Positions 1 through 8,152 of a stretch of 15,856 nucleotides of DNA are shown one piece after another (position 1 is the first letter of the stretch; each line of letters begins with the position of its first letter). This DNA is from Rhodoferax sp. (lineage in GTDB: Bacteria > Pseudomonadota > Gammaproteobacteria > Burkholderiales > Burkholderiaceae_C). Both the position numbers and the translations under genes were made by a program. The notes beneath the pieces were generated by a model. That model had not been told where the DNA came from. It was given only the letters and a program-made list of their open reading frames with translations, and did not search any database. Where the stretch lies: positions 1-15,856 of the forward strand of contig VERU01000010.1 in NCBI GenBank assembly GCA_018882485.1. The letters run 5' to 3'.

Positions 1-1559
1 GCCCTGGGCCTGTCCCTGGCCTTTACCCTGGGCGGACTGCCCGCGCACGCCAAGCCCTTCACCTGGGCCGCATCGGCGGACGTGCTCTCGCTGGACCCCT
101 ACTCCACGAACAACACCTTCACCAACTCGTTCATGAACAACATCTACGAAGCGATGGTGCGGTTCAACGAGAACATGGAAATCGAGCCGGCACTGGCCGA
201 ATCCTGGCAGACGGTCAGCCCGACGGTCTGGCGCTTCAAGCTGCGGCGCAATGTGAAGTTCCACAATGGCGAGGCCATGACGGCAGACGACGTGGTGTTC
301 AGCTGGCAACGGGTGCGCACACCCGGCTCGCTGTCCAAGCTGAACCTGGGCAATGTGAAGGACGTCCGCAAGGTGGACGCCTTCACGGTGGATGTGGAAA
401 CCAACGGGCCGTTTCCGCTGCTGGCCAATGAGCTGCTGAACCTCACGGTGATGAGCAAGTCCTGGAGCGAAGCCAACGGTTCGCGCGAGGCCACCGACCT
501 GCAGCAGAAAAAGGAAAACCACGCCAACCGCTTCACCAATGGCACCGGCCCGTTCATGCTCAAGTCGCGCGAGGTGGATGTGAAAACCGTGCTGGTGGCC
601 AACCCCAACTGGTGGGACAAGCCCAAACACAACCTGACCGACGTCACCTTCACACCCATCCAGTCGGACGCCACCCGGACCTCGTCGCTGCTGTCGGGCG
701 CCATCGATGCCACCGTCAATGTGCCTTTGCAGGACGTGGCACGGATCAACAGCTCCGGCGCGTTCACCGTGGTGCAGGGCCCCGAATTGCGCACCATGTT
801 CCTGGGCATGGACCAGTTCCGCGACGAACTGCTGTATTCGGACGTGAAGGGCAAGAACCCGTTCAAGGACATCCGCGTGCGCAAGGCCTTCTACCAGGCC
901 ATCGACGTCGAGGGCCTCAAGCGCTCGGTGATGCGCGGCGTGTCTGGCCCACCGGCATGGTGCTGTCGCCGCAGCTCAACGGCGCGCCCAAGAGCCTGAA
1001 CGCACGCCAGGTGCCCTACGATCCGGAGGCGGCCAAGAAGCTGCTGGCCGAGGCCGGCTACCCCAATGGATTCACCGTCGGCCTGCAATGCACCAACAAC
1101 CGCTACGTCTACGATGAGCAGATCTGCCTGGCCCTGGTGTCCATGCTGGGACGCATCGGCGTGAAGATCACGCCGCAGATCGAACCCGTGGCCAAGCTGA
1201 GTGTGCGCTGGAACACGCAGGACGTGTCGTTCTACATGATCGGTCACGCCGGCCTGCCGATGGCCGACTCCTACGCGCTGCTGTCGGATGTGGGCGCCAC
1301 CCGCTCCAAGACCCAGGGCGGGCTCAACGTCGGCGGCTACTCCAATCCGGCCTTCGATGCGCTGATGCCCAAGATCGCCGCCGAGCTCGATACCGCCAAG
1401 CGCAATGCCTTCATGGCCGAGGCCACAGGCATCCTGCGCAACGACTTCGCCTACATCCCGCTGCATCAGCAGCCCATCACCTGGGCGGCACGCAAGGGCG
1501 CGGACCTGAAGCAGGGGCCCGACAACCAGCTGCGCCTCTGGCTGGTGACGGCCCCCTGA
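1..1559 (+). pseudogene. ABC importer substrate-binding protein (SBP_bac_5), 5'-truncated by window and frameshifted
   Basis: Periplasmic solute-binding protein of the peptide/nickel/opine (family 5) ABC class, which would capture the ligand and deliver it to the permeases encoded next. Reading frame 1 is open from the first base. It shows the end of a signal peptide (hydrophobic stretch ending PAHA before KPFTWAA) and the family hallmarks ALAESW, VKFHNGE and TADDVVFSWQR. Frame 1 is lost after VMRGVS (about 940-951), where the sequence tgtctggcccacc appears one base short. The protein continues in frame 3 as PTGMVLSPQLNG, then YDPEAAKKLLAEAGYPNGF, to the TGA at 1557-1559. About 519 residues are visible across both frames, near full family length. 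The break could be a true inactivating deletion or a sequencing/assembly error; the flanking codons on both sides look well conserved, which favours a recent event or error. The true start lies left of the window. Confidence 0.85.
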
Positions 1560-1590
1560 GCCACTGAGCACAGCACGCCGGCCGATCCCC

Positions 1591-2556
1591 ATGCTCCGCT
1601 TCCTCTCGTCTCGCCTGTGGAACGGACTGCTGGTGATGGCTGGCGTGTCCTTCATTTCCTTCCTGCTGTTCAACTACATCGGGGATCCCGTCAGCAATCT
1701 GGTGGGCGAAACCGCCACGGTCGAACAGAAGCAGGCCATGCGCAGCGCGCTGGGCCTGGACCAGCCGCTGCTGCTGCGCTACCTCAACTACCTGGCCCTG
1801 GCCGCGCAGGGCGAGTTCGGCATCTCCTACCGCAATCTGGAGCCGGTGGGCCGGGTTCTGCTGGCTCGGCTGCCGGCCACACTGGAGCTGAGCCTGTGCG
1901 CTGCGGTGCTCGCCCTGGGGCTGGGCATCCCCATGGGGGTCTACGCCGGCATCCGGCGCAATGCCTGGCTGGCCCAGGTGATGCAGGTGGTGTCGCTGAT
2001 CGGGGTGTCGATCCCCTCCTTTCTCACCGGAATCATCCTGATCCTGGTGTTTTCGGTCGAACTCCACTGGCTGCCGGCCTTCGGCCGGGGTGAGGTGGTG
2101 CAGCTCGGGGGCTGGAGCACCGGCTTCCTGAGCGTGAGCGGCTGGAAGTCGCTGGTCATGCCGTCGATCACGCTGGCGCTGTTCCAGCTGACCCTGTTCA
2201 TGCGGCTGGTCCGCTCGGAAATGCTCGAGGTGCTGCGCACCGACTACATCAAGTTTGCGCGGGCGCGCGGCATCCGCGACCGCTCGATCCACTTCCGCCA
2301 CGCGCTCAAGAACACGCTGATTCCGGTCATCACGGTTGCCGGGCTGCAACTGGGTGCGCTGATCGCCTTCTCCATCATCACGGAGACGGTTTTCCAGTGG
2401 CCCGGGCTGGGCCTGCTGATCATCCAGGCCATCACCTTCGGCGACATTCCCGTCATTGCCGCCTATCTGATGCTGATCGCCCTGCTGTTCGTCACCATCA
2501 ATGCGATGGTGGATCTGCTGTACTTCTGGGTCGATCCCCGGGTGAGGATGGGATGA
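1591..2556 (+). CDS. ABC transporter permease, DppB/OppB type
   Basis: Inner-membrane permease of a family 5 (dipeptide/oligopeptide/nickel) importer; it pairs with the second permease to form the translocation pore. The 321 residues match the usual DppB length. There is an N-terminal membrane helix (about 9-30), then a periplasmic segment with the DppB-typical LGLDQPLLLRYLNYL (about 54-68), then five more hydrophobic segments. The cytoplasmic coupling (EAA) loop is seen at about 218-245 (DYIKFARARGI followed by HALKNTLIPV). The start ATG lies 31 bases after the binding-protein stop, and I see no strong Shine-Dalgarno. The stop overlaps the next start as ATGA. The ligand cannot be deduced from the permease. 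Confidence 0.93.
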   Translation: MLRFLSSRLWNGLLVMAGVSFISFLLFNYIGDPVSNLVGETATVEQKQAMRSALGLDQPLLLRYLNYLALAAQGEFGISYRNLEPVGRVLLARLPATLELSLCAAVLALGLGIPMGVYAGIRRNAWLAQVMQVVSLIGVSIPSFLTGIILILVFSVELHWLPAFGRGEVVQLGGWSTGFLSVSGWKSLVMPSITLALFQLTLFMRLVRSEMLEVLRTDYIKFARARGIRDRSIHFRHALKNTLIPVITVAGLQLGALIAFSIITETVFQWPGLGLLIIQAITFGDIPVIAAYLMLIALLFVTINAMVDLLYFWVDPRVRMG

Positions 2557-3461
2557 TGTGGGACCGCATCGCCGACAGCGACATCGTCTACAGCTTTCGT
2601 CAGTCGGCCACGGCCATGGTGTCGGCCGTCGTGCTGCTGCTGCTGCTGCTGGCGGCGCTGCTGGCGCCCTGGGTCGCGCCGCAGAACCCCTTCGATCCGG
2701 CGGCACTGGAGCTGATGAACGCGCGCCTGCCGCCGGCCTGGCTGGAGGGGGGGCAGATGCGCTTTCCGCTGGGCACGGACGGCCAGGGGCGCGACCTGCT
2801 GTCGGTCATGATGTATGGCCTTCGCATCTCGCTGCTGGTGAGCTTTTGCGCCACCCTGTTCGCCCTGGTGGTCGGAGTGACGCTGGGCCTGGTCAGCGGC
2901 TATGCGGGGGGGCGCATCGACAACCTGATCATGCGACTGGCCGACATGCAGCTGAGTTTCCCGACCATCCTGGTCGCCCTGCTGGTCGACGGGCTCTCGC
3001 GGGCCCTGCTGCCGCGAACGCTGCACGAGAAGCTGGCGCTGTTCGTGGTGATCTTCGCGATCGGCATCTCGACCTGGGTGCAGTACGCGCGCACGGTGCG
3101 GGGCGCGACGCTGGTGGAGAAGTCCAAGGACTATGTGCATGCCGCCCGCCTGATCGGCATGGGCCCGCTGCGCATCCTGTACCGCCACGTGCTGCCCAAT
3201 GTGCTGAGTCCGGTGCTGGTGATTGCCACGCTGTCGCTCGGACTGGGTATCCTGACCGAGGCCACGCTGTCCTTCCTGGGCCTGGGGGTGCCGCCCACAT
3301 CGCCCTCGCTGGGCACCCTCATCCGCATCGGCAACGAGGTCCTGTTTTCGGGCGAATGGTGGGTCACGCTGATGCCCGGGCTGTGCCTGGTGGTGCTGGT
3401 GCTGGCCATCAACCTGCTGGGCGACTGGCTGCGCGACGTCTTCAATCCCAAGCTCAAATGA
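2553..3461 (+). CDS. ABC transporter permease, DppC/OppC type
   Basis: Second inner-membrane permease of the importer, 302 residues, typical DppC size. The N-terminal helix (about 21-41) contains six consecutive leucines encoded by six CTG codons. The family motif FPLGTDGQGRDLLS is at about 71-84, and the EAA coupling loop at about 193-217 (DYVHAARLIGMG, then RHVLPNVLSPV). The FLGLGVPP/PSLGTLI region near 241-257 is characteristic of DppC proteins. I chose the ATG at 2553 because it overlaps the upstream TGA (ATGA) and is preceded by a GAGG-type ribosome binding site; a second in-frame ATG follows immediately at 2556. The gene ends in another ATGA overlap with the first ATPase. Confidence 0.93.
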   Translation: MMWDRIADSDIVYSFRQSATAMVSAVVLLLLLLAALLAPWVAPQNPFDPAALELMNARLPPAWLEGGQMRFPLGTDGQGRDLLSVMMYGLRISLLVSFCATLFALVVGVTLGLVSGYAGGRIDNLIMRLADMQLSFPTILVALLVDGLSRALLPRTLHEKLALFVVIFAIGISTWVQYARTVRGATLVEKSKDYVHAARLIGMGPLRILYRHVLPNVLSPVLVIATLSLGLGILTEATLSFLGLGVPPTSPSLGTLIRIGNEVLFSGEWWVTLMPGLCLVVLVLAINLLGDWLRDVFNPKLK

Positions 3462-4453
3462 CCTCTGCCCGTGTCACGCCCCTGCTCCAGGTCGATGGCC
3501 TGCGTGTCGAGATCCCGACCCGGCGCGGGGTGCTGCTGGCGCTGGACGGCATCAGCTTCCACATCGCCCCCGGCGAGGTGCTGGGCATGGTCGGTGAGTC
3601 GGGCGCCGGCAAGTCGCTGACCGGCATGGCCATCCTGGGCCTGCTCGATCCGCCGGGCCGCATCGCCGGCGGTCAGATCCATCTCGGAGGACGCCGCATC
3701 GACCAGCTTGCGGCAGCCGACATGCGGCGTGTGCGCGGTCGGGAGATCGGCGCCGTGTTCCAGGATCCCTTGATGAGTCTCAATCCGCTGCTGCGCATCG
3801 GCGAGCAGATCATGGAAACCATCCGCACCCATCTGCCGGTCAGCGCCCTGCAGGCGCGTGAGCAGGCGCTGGACCTGATGCGGGCCGTGGGCATTCCGGC
3901 CCCCGAAGCCCGCTTCAACGCCTATCCGCACCAGTTCTCCGGAGGCATGCGCCAGCGCATCGTGATCGCGCTGGCCCTGTGCGCCCAACCCCGCTTGGTC
4001 GTGGCCGACGAGCCCACCACGGCGCTCGATGTGTCCATCCAGGCCCAGGTTCTCCAGTTGCTGCGCCAGCTGTGCCGCGACAAGCAGACCGCGATGCTGC
4101 TGGTGACCCATGACATGGGCGTGATCGCGGAGACAGCGGACCGGGTCGCCGTGATGTACGCCGGGCGTATCGTCGAGCTCGGGCCGGTGGAGGCAGTGAT
4201 CAGCGCGCCGGTTCATCCGTACACCCGGGGCCTGATGGGCGCGATCCCCCAACTCGGGCCGGTGCAGGGTCCGCTGGCACAGATCCATGGCGCCATGCCG
4301 CGCCTGAACGCGCGTCCGGGGGGGTGCGCCTTTCACCCCCGCTGTCCGCAGGCCATGGCCCGCTGCCGCGAGCAGGATCCCGACCTGCAGACGCAGCCCG
4401 GTGCGCGCCAGGTGGCCTGCTGGCTGGCGGATGCTTCGGGGAGCGCGGCATGA
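3458..4453 (+). CDS. ABC transporter ATPase, DppD/OppD type
   Basis: Cytoplasmic ATPase subunit powering the importer, 331 residues. Visible motifs are Walker A GESGAGKS (46-53), the Q-loop region FQDPLMSLNP (101-110), the ABC signature SGGMRQR (161-167), Walker B LVVADE (180-185), the D-loop and switch histidine H218. The C-terminal oligopeptide-transporter extension holds four cysteines (C290, C296, C303, C321). In related Dpp/Opp ATPases such cysteines can bind an iron-sulfur cluster; here that is inference. The ATG at 3458 overlaps the permease stop as ATGA, and the gene ends with the same overlap into the partner ATPase, so the two nucleotide-binding subunits are probably translationally coupled. 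Confidence 0.94.
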   Translation: MTSARVTPLLQVDGLRVEIPTRRGVLLALDGISFHIAPGEVLGMVGESGAGKSLTGMAILGLLDPPGRIAGGQIHLGGRRIDQLAAADMRRVRGREIGAVFQDPLMSLNPLLRIGEQIMETIRTHLPVSALQAREQALDLMRAVGIPAPEARFNAYPHQFSGGMRQRIVIALALCAQPRLVVADEPTTALDVSIQAQVLQLLRQLCRDKQTAMLLVTHDMGVIAETADRVAVMYAGRIVELGPVEAVISAPVHPYTRGLMGAIPQLGPVQGPLAQIHGAMPRLNARPGGCAFHPRCPQAMARCREQDPDLQTQPGARQVACWLADASGSAA

Positions 4454-5451
4454 GCGCACCGGAGGCCGACATCGCGGTGACGCTGCACGGCGTTCGCCGT
4501 TACTTTCCCGTCACCCGCAGCCTGCTGGGCGGTGCGCTCGGCCAGGCGACCCCGTCGGTCAAGGCGGTGGATGAGGTGAGCTTTCGCATCCGCCGGGGGC
4601 GTACCTTCAGCCTGGTCGGCGAATCCGGCTGCGGCAAGTCGACGCTGGCGCGGCTGCTGGCCGGTCTGGACCGGCCCGATGCCGGCAGCATCCGGTTCGC
4701 GGCCGACGGGCAGGGTGGCCGCCACCGCATCCAGATGGTGTTCCAGGACCCCTACGCCTCCCTCAATCCCCGGTACCGGGTCGGCACCGCCATTGCCGAA
4801 CCCATCCGCTTCAAGAAACTGCTGCCGCCCGCGCAGGTCATGCCCCGCGTGCATGAACTGCTGCGGCAGGTCGGACTGGCGCCCGGGGATGCCCAGAAAT
4901 TTCCCCATGAGTTCTCGGGCGGCCAACGCCAGCGCGTCTCGATCGCCCGCGCCCTCGCGGGGCAACCCGATTTCCTGGTATGCGACGAACCCACCTCCGC
5001 GCTGGATGTGTCGGTGCAGGCCCAGATCCTCAACCTGCTGCGCGAGTTGCAGCAGGAACTGGGTCTGACCTGTCTGTTCATCAGCCACAACCTGGCCGTG
5101 ATCAACCACGTCTCGCACGATGTGGGCGTGATGTACCTGGGCCGGCTGGCCGAGGTGGCGCCCACCCGGGTGCTGTTCGACGCGCCCAAGCATCCCTACA
5201 CCCGGCTGCTGCTGGCGGCACTGCCGCAGCTGGACACGCGGGGCCGGGAACGTCCTCCCATCGCCGGTGAAATCCCCAGCCCGCTGGACCCGCCCCCGGG
5301 CTGCAGCTTTCACCCGCGTTGTCCCCATGCCGACGAAGCATGCCGCCAGGTGCGCCCCGAGCTGATGCCCCAGCCCGACGGATCGATGGTGGCCTGCCAT
5401 GCGGTGTCGGCTGGCCGCATCCCTGTCCTCCTGAAGGAAAGACTCCCATGA
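4450..5451 (+). CDS. ABC transporter ATPase, DppF/OppF type
   Basis: Second ATPase of the heterodimeric nucleotide-binding module, 333 residues. It has Walker A GESGCGKS (57-64), the Q-loop [14 protein letters not shown] typical of OppF/DppF (98-111), signature SGGQRQR (156-162), Walker B FLVCDE (175-180) and switch histidine H213 (ISHNLAVI). The C-terminal extension again carries four cysteines (C285, C291, C298, C316) in the same pattern as its partner. The start at 4450 overlaps the previous TGA. Its own stop overlaps the ATG of the first amidohydrolase, which ties import and catabolism into one transcript and probably one coupled translation unit. Confidence 0.94.
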   Translation: MSAPEADIAVTLHGVRRYFPVTRSLLGGALGQATPSVKAVDEVSFRIRRGRTFSLVGESGCGKSTLARLLAGLDRPDAGSIRFAADGQGGRHRIQMVFQDPYASLNPRYRVGTAIAEPIRFKKLLPPAQVMPRVHELLRQVGLAPGDAQKFPHEFSGGQRQRVSIARALAGQPDFLVCDEPTSALDVSVQAQILNLLRELQQELGLTCLFISHNLAVINHVSHDVGVMYLGRLAEVAPTRVLFDAPKHPYTRLLLAALPQLDTRGRERPPIAGEIPSPLDPPPGCSFHPRCPHADEACRQVRPELMPQPDGSMVACHAVSAGRIPVLLKERLP

Positions 5452-6932
5452 CCGAATTCGTCGACCTCCTGATCCTTCGCGGCACGGTGATCACCGTCGA
5501 CCCGCAACGGCGCGTGATCGAAGACGGCGCACTGGCCGTGCGCGGCGACCGCATCGTGGCCATCGGCAGCACGGCCGAGCTGCAGGCCCGGTTTCATGCC
5601 GCACGCACGCTCGATGCGCACCGCAAGGCGGTGCTGCCAGGGCTGATCGACGGCCACGCCCACGCCGGGCACGGCCTGCTCAAGACCCTGGGCGGCGGCG
5701 ATGCCGCCGCCTGGATGGAAGCCTGCCGGGTGATCTACACCCTGGGCTCCGACGAGGACTTCTGGTATGCGGAGGCACGGCTGGCCGCCCTGGAGCGACT
5801 GCGCTTCGGCGCCACCACCGGCGTCTGCCTGTTCGGCGGCGGTGACAGCATCATGCGCGTCGATCATCCGCGCTACGCCACGCGCCACTGCGACGCGGTG
5901 GCCCAGGCGGGCACCCGATCGGTGCTGGCCATCGGGCCCTCGCGTCCGCCGGCTCCCCGCATCTACGCCACCTGGAACGGCGATGCGCGCGAGGATCACC
6001 CCGTGTCCTGGGAGCAGATGCACGAGACCTGCGAGGAGATCATCACCACCCAGCACGGCCGGGCGGACGGGCGCGTGAACATCTGCGTCACGCTGCCGGT
6101 CTACCAGCCGCAACACGACCCCGAACACCGCATCCATGCCGCCGATTTCCGGGCGCAGGCCGCCCAGTACGCCGACATGGCGCGACGCCACGGCCTCGGG
6201 TTCACGCAGGACGGCCACCGCGCCGGCACACTGAAGCTGGCGCACGACGAACTGGGACTGCTGGGGCCGCGCGCCTTCATGTCGCACTCGATCGACCTGA
6301 CACCCGAGGACATCGAAGCCTGCCGCGCCACCGGCACCAGCATCGTGCACAACCCCAGCGCCATCATGTCGATCCGGGGCCGCTGCCCGGTGCCGGAACT
6401 GATCGAGGCCGGTGTGAACGTGGCGCTCGGCTCCGACGGCATTGCCCCGGACCGCAGCTACGACATGTTCCGCCACATGTGGCAGGCCATGCATTACCAC
6501 CGGCGCCATTTCCGCGATTCCGGCGTGCTGCCGCACGGCAAGGTGCTGGAAATGGCCACCATCGATGCCGCGCGCGCACTCGGTCTGGCCGACGACATCG
6601 GCTCGCTGGAGGTGGGCAAGAAGGCCGACATCATCCTGGTGGACCTGTTCAAGCCCCACCTGATGCCGCTGAACATGCCGGTCTACCGCATCACCAGCTT
6701 TGCCAGCGGTGCGGACGTCAGCACCACCATCGTCAACGGCCGCATCCTCATGGAAGACGGCCGGGTCCTCACCCTGGACGAAACCGAGGTGATGGAGGCC
6801 GCCCAGGCCGCCACCGACCGCATGCTGGCACGCACCGGCCTGCACCACCTGCTCGATGCACCGGCCCACCTGTGGCGCGCCGCCCACTACAGCGGCCACC
6901 TGCCCGACCGGACCGGGGCTGCCACGGCATGA
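5448..6932 (+). CDS. amidohydrolase-superfamily metal hydrolase 1 (chlorohydrolase/deaminase-like, COG0402 group)
   Basis: Cytoplasmic metal-dependent hydrolase, 494 residues, of the ATZ/TRZ-guanine deaminase-like group that hydrolyses or deaminates ring compounds and amides. The N-terminal beta region (DLLILRGTVITVD) leads to the metal motif HAH (H70, H72). Later come H280 (FMSHSIDL) and the metal aspartate D330 (LGSDGIAPD). The C-terminal part has the DIGSLEVGKKADIILVD signature of the family. The segment that usually reads HxHxxE is FTQDGH here (252-257), so the third ligand and the general base may differ; H257 is a candidate replacement. An AAGGAAAG ribosome binding site precedes the ATG, which overlaps the ATPase stop. 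Substrate unknown; the position right after the importer suggests it acts on the imported compound. Confidence 0.88.
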   Translation: MTEFVDLLILRGTVITVDPQRRVIEDGALAVRGDRIVAIGSTAELQARFHAARTLDAHRKAVLPGLIDGHAHAGHGLLKTLGGGDAAAWMEACRVIYTLGSDEDFWYAEARLAALERLRFGATTGVCLFGGGDSIMRVDHPRYATRHCDAVAQAGTRSVLAIGPSRPPAPRIYATWNGDAREDHPVSWEQMHETCEEIITTQHGRADGRVNICVTLPVYQPQHDPEHRIHAADFRAQAAQYADMARRHGLGFTQDGHRAGTLKLAHDELGLLGPRAFMSHSIDLTPEDIEACRATGTSIVHNPSAIMSIRGRCPVPELIEAGVNVALGSDGIAPDRSYDMFRHMWQAMHYHRRHFRDSGVLPHGKVLEMATIDAARALGLADDIGSLEVGKKADIILVDLFKPHLMPLNMPVYRITSFASGADVSTTIVNGRILMEDGRVLTLDETEVMEAAQAATDRMLARTGLHHLLDAPAHLWRAAHYSGHLPDRTGAATA

Positions 6933-8149
6933 GCGCGCCATCGGGCTTGGCGCAGCAGGTGCCCTCGGTCAGGCCCCTGGGCCAGGCCCCCTGCGACCTG
7001 GTCATCGAACAGGGCCGCATCCGGGCCGTGCTGCCGGCCGGCCGTGCGCCTGCGGACCTGCCGGTGCTCGTGGACGGCGCGGGCCGCCTGCTGCTGCCGC
7101 CCCTGGTGGACGCCCACCAGCACCTCGACAAGACACTCTGGGGCCTGCCATGGCGACCGAATTCGGCCGGCCCCACCCGCAACGACCGCATCCGCAACGA
7201 GACCGATCTGCTGCGGGATTTCCCGGTCCCGGTGGCAGACCGCGCCAGCGGGCTGATCCGGCAGTGCGTGGCCCAGGGGACACTGCGCATCCGCAGCCAC
7301 GTCGACATCCAGACCGCCTGGGGCCTGCGCCACGCCACCGCCATGCTGGCGCTCAGGGAAGCCTGGCGGGACATCATCGAGCTGCAGCTGGTGGCTTTCC
7401 CCCAGGCCGGCATGCGGATCAGCCCGGGCACCGAAGACCTGATGCGCGAGGCGCTCGCGCTGGGGGTGGACGTGGTCGGCGGTATCGATCCGGCCGCCAT
7501 CGACCGTGACCCGATACGCCACCTGGAGGCGGTGTTCGACATGGCCCGGTCCTTCGGACGCGGTGTCGATATCCACCTGCACGACCCGGGAGACCTCGGG
7601 CGCTGGGAGATCGAGCGGATTGCCGACTTCACCGAGTCCCATGGCCTGGCCGGACGCGTCATGATCAGCCACGCCTACTGCCTGGGCAGCTTCTCCACCG
7701 ACGAGCTCGCCCCGCTGACGCGGCGACTGTCCGGCCTGGGCATCGCCATCATGAGCTGTGCGCCATCGCATGTGAGCGTGCCGCCCCTGAAATGGCTGCG
7801 CAGCCAGGGCGTGACCTGCTGCTCCGGTTCGGACGGCATCCGCGATGCCTGGAGCCCCATGGGCAGCGGCGACATGCTGGAGCGGGCGAAATTCATCGCC
7901 ATGCGCTTCGGCTGGAGCCGGGACGAGGACCTGGCGGCGGCGCTGGACATCGTCACCGCCGGCGGCTCGCAGGCCATGGGCCTGCCGCCCCAGGGACTGG
8001 CCGCAGGCGATGCCGCCAGCTTCGTGCTGCTGGATGCCGAGACCCCGGGCGAAGCCGTGGTCCGCCATCCGGGCCACCGCACGGTGGTCAGCCGGGGACG
8101 ACTCGTCGCCCAGGCCGGGCGCTACTGCGGCCCGGACCCCGGGCATTGA
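6929..8149 (+). CDS. amidohydrolase-superfamily enzyme 2, cytosine-deaminase/AtzC-like
   Basis: A 406-residue metal-dependent hydrolase related to cytosine deaminase and N-isopropylammelide amidohydrolase (the CodA/AtzC branch of COG0402). Visible ligands are H63 and H65 (DAHQHLDKT), H216 (DIHLHD), H248 (ISHAY) and D302 (GSDGIRDAWSP, equivalent to the DDVRDPW-type motif of CodA). The catalytic glutamate expected four positions or so after H216 is not obvious; the local sequence is HDPGD, so an aspartate may serve. The NDRIRNETDLL segment after the HxH motif is also typical. The start ATG overlaps the TGA of enzyme 1. The assignment to a deamination or ring-amide hydrolysis step is by family; the substrate is not known. 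Confidence 0.86.
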   Translation: MSAPSGLAQQVPSVRPLGQAPCDLVIEQGRIRAVLPAGRAPADLPVLVDGAGRLLLPPLVDAHQHLDKTLWGLPWRPNSAGPTRNDRIRNETDLLRDFPVPVADRASGLIRQCVAQGTLRIRSHVDIQTAWGLRHATAMLALREAWRDIIELQLVAFPQAGMRISPGTEDLMREALALGVDVVGGIDPAAIDRDPIRHLEAVFDMARSFGRGVDIHLHDPGDLGRWEIERIADFTESHGLAGRVMISHAYCLGSFSTDELAPLTRRLSGLGIAIMSCAPSHVSVPPLKWLRSQGVTCCSGSDGIRDAWSPMGSGDMLERAKFIAMRFGWSRDEDLAAALDIVTAGGSQAMGLPPQGLAAGDAASFVLLDAETPGEAVVRHPGHRTVVSRGRLVAQAGRYCGPDPGH

Positions 8150-8152
8150 CCC

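Noticed and set aside
82..84. GTG at 82 as the start of the binding protein
   Set aside because: The frame is open to the window edge and residues before it form a signal-peptide end and mature N-terminus, so the true start is upstream.
2634..2651. Six tandem CTG triplets as a phase-variation tract
   Set aside because: Triplet changes would only add or remove leucines in a membrane helix; no frame switching would result.
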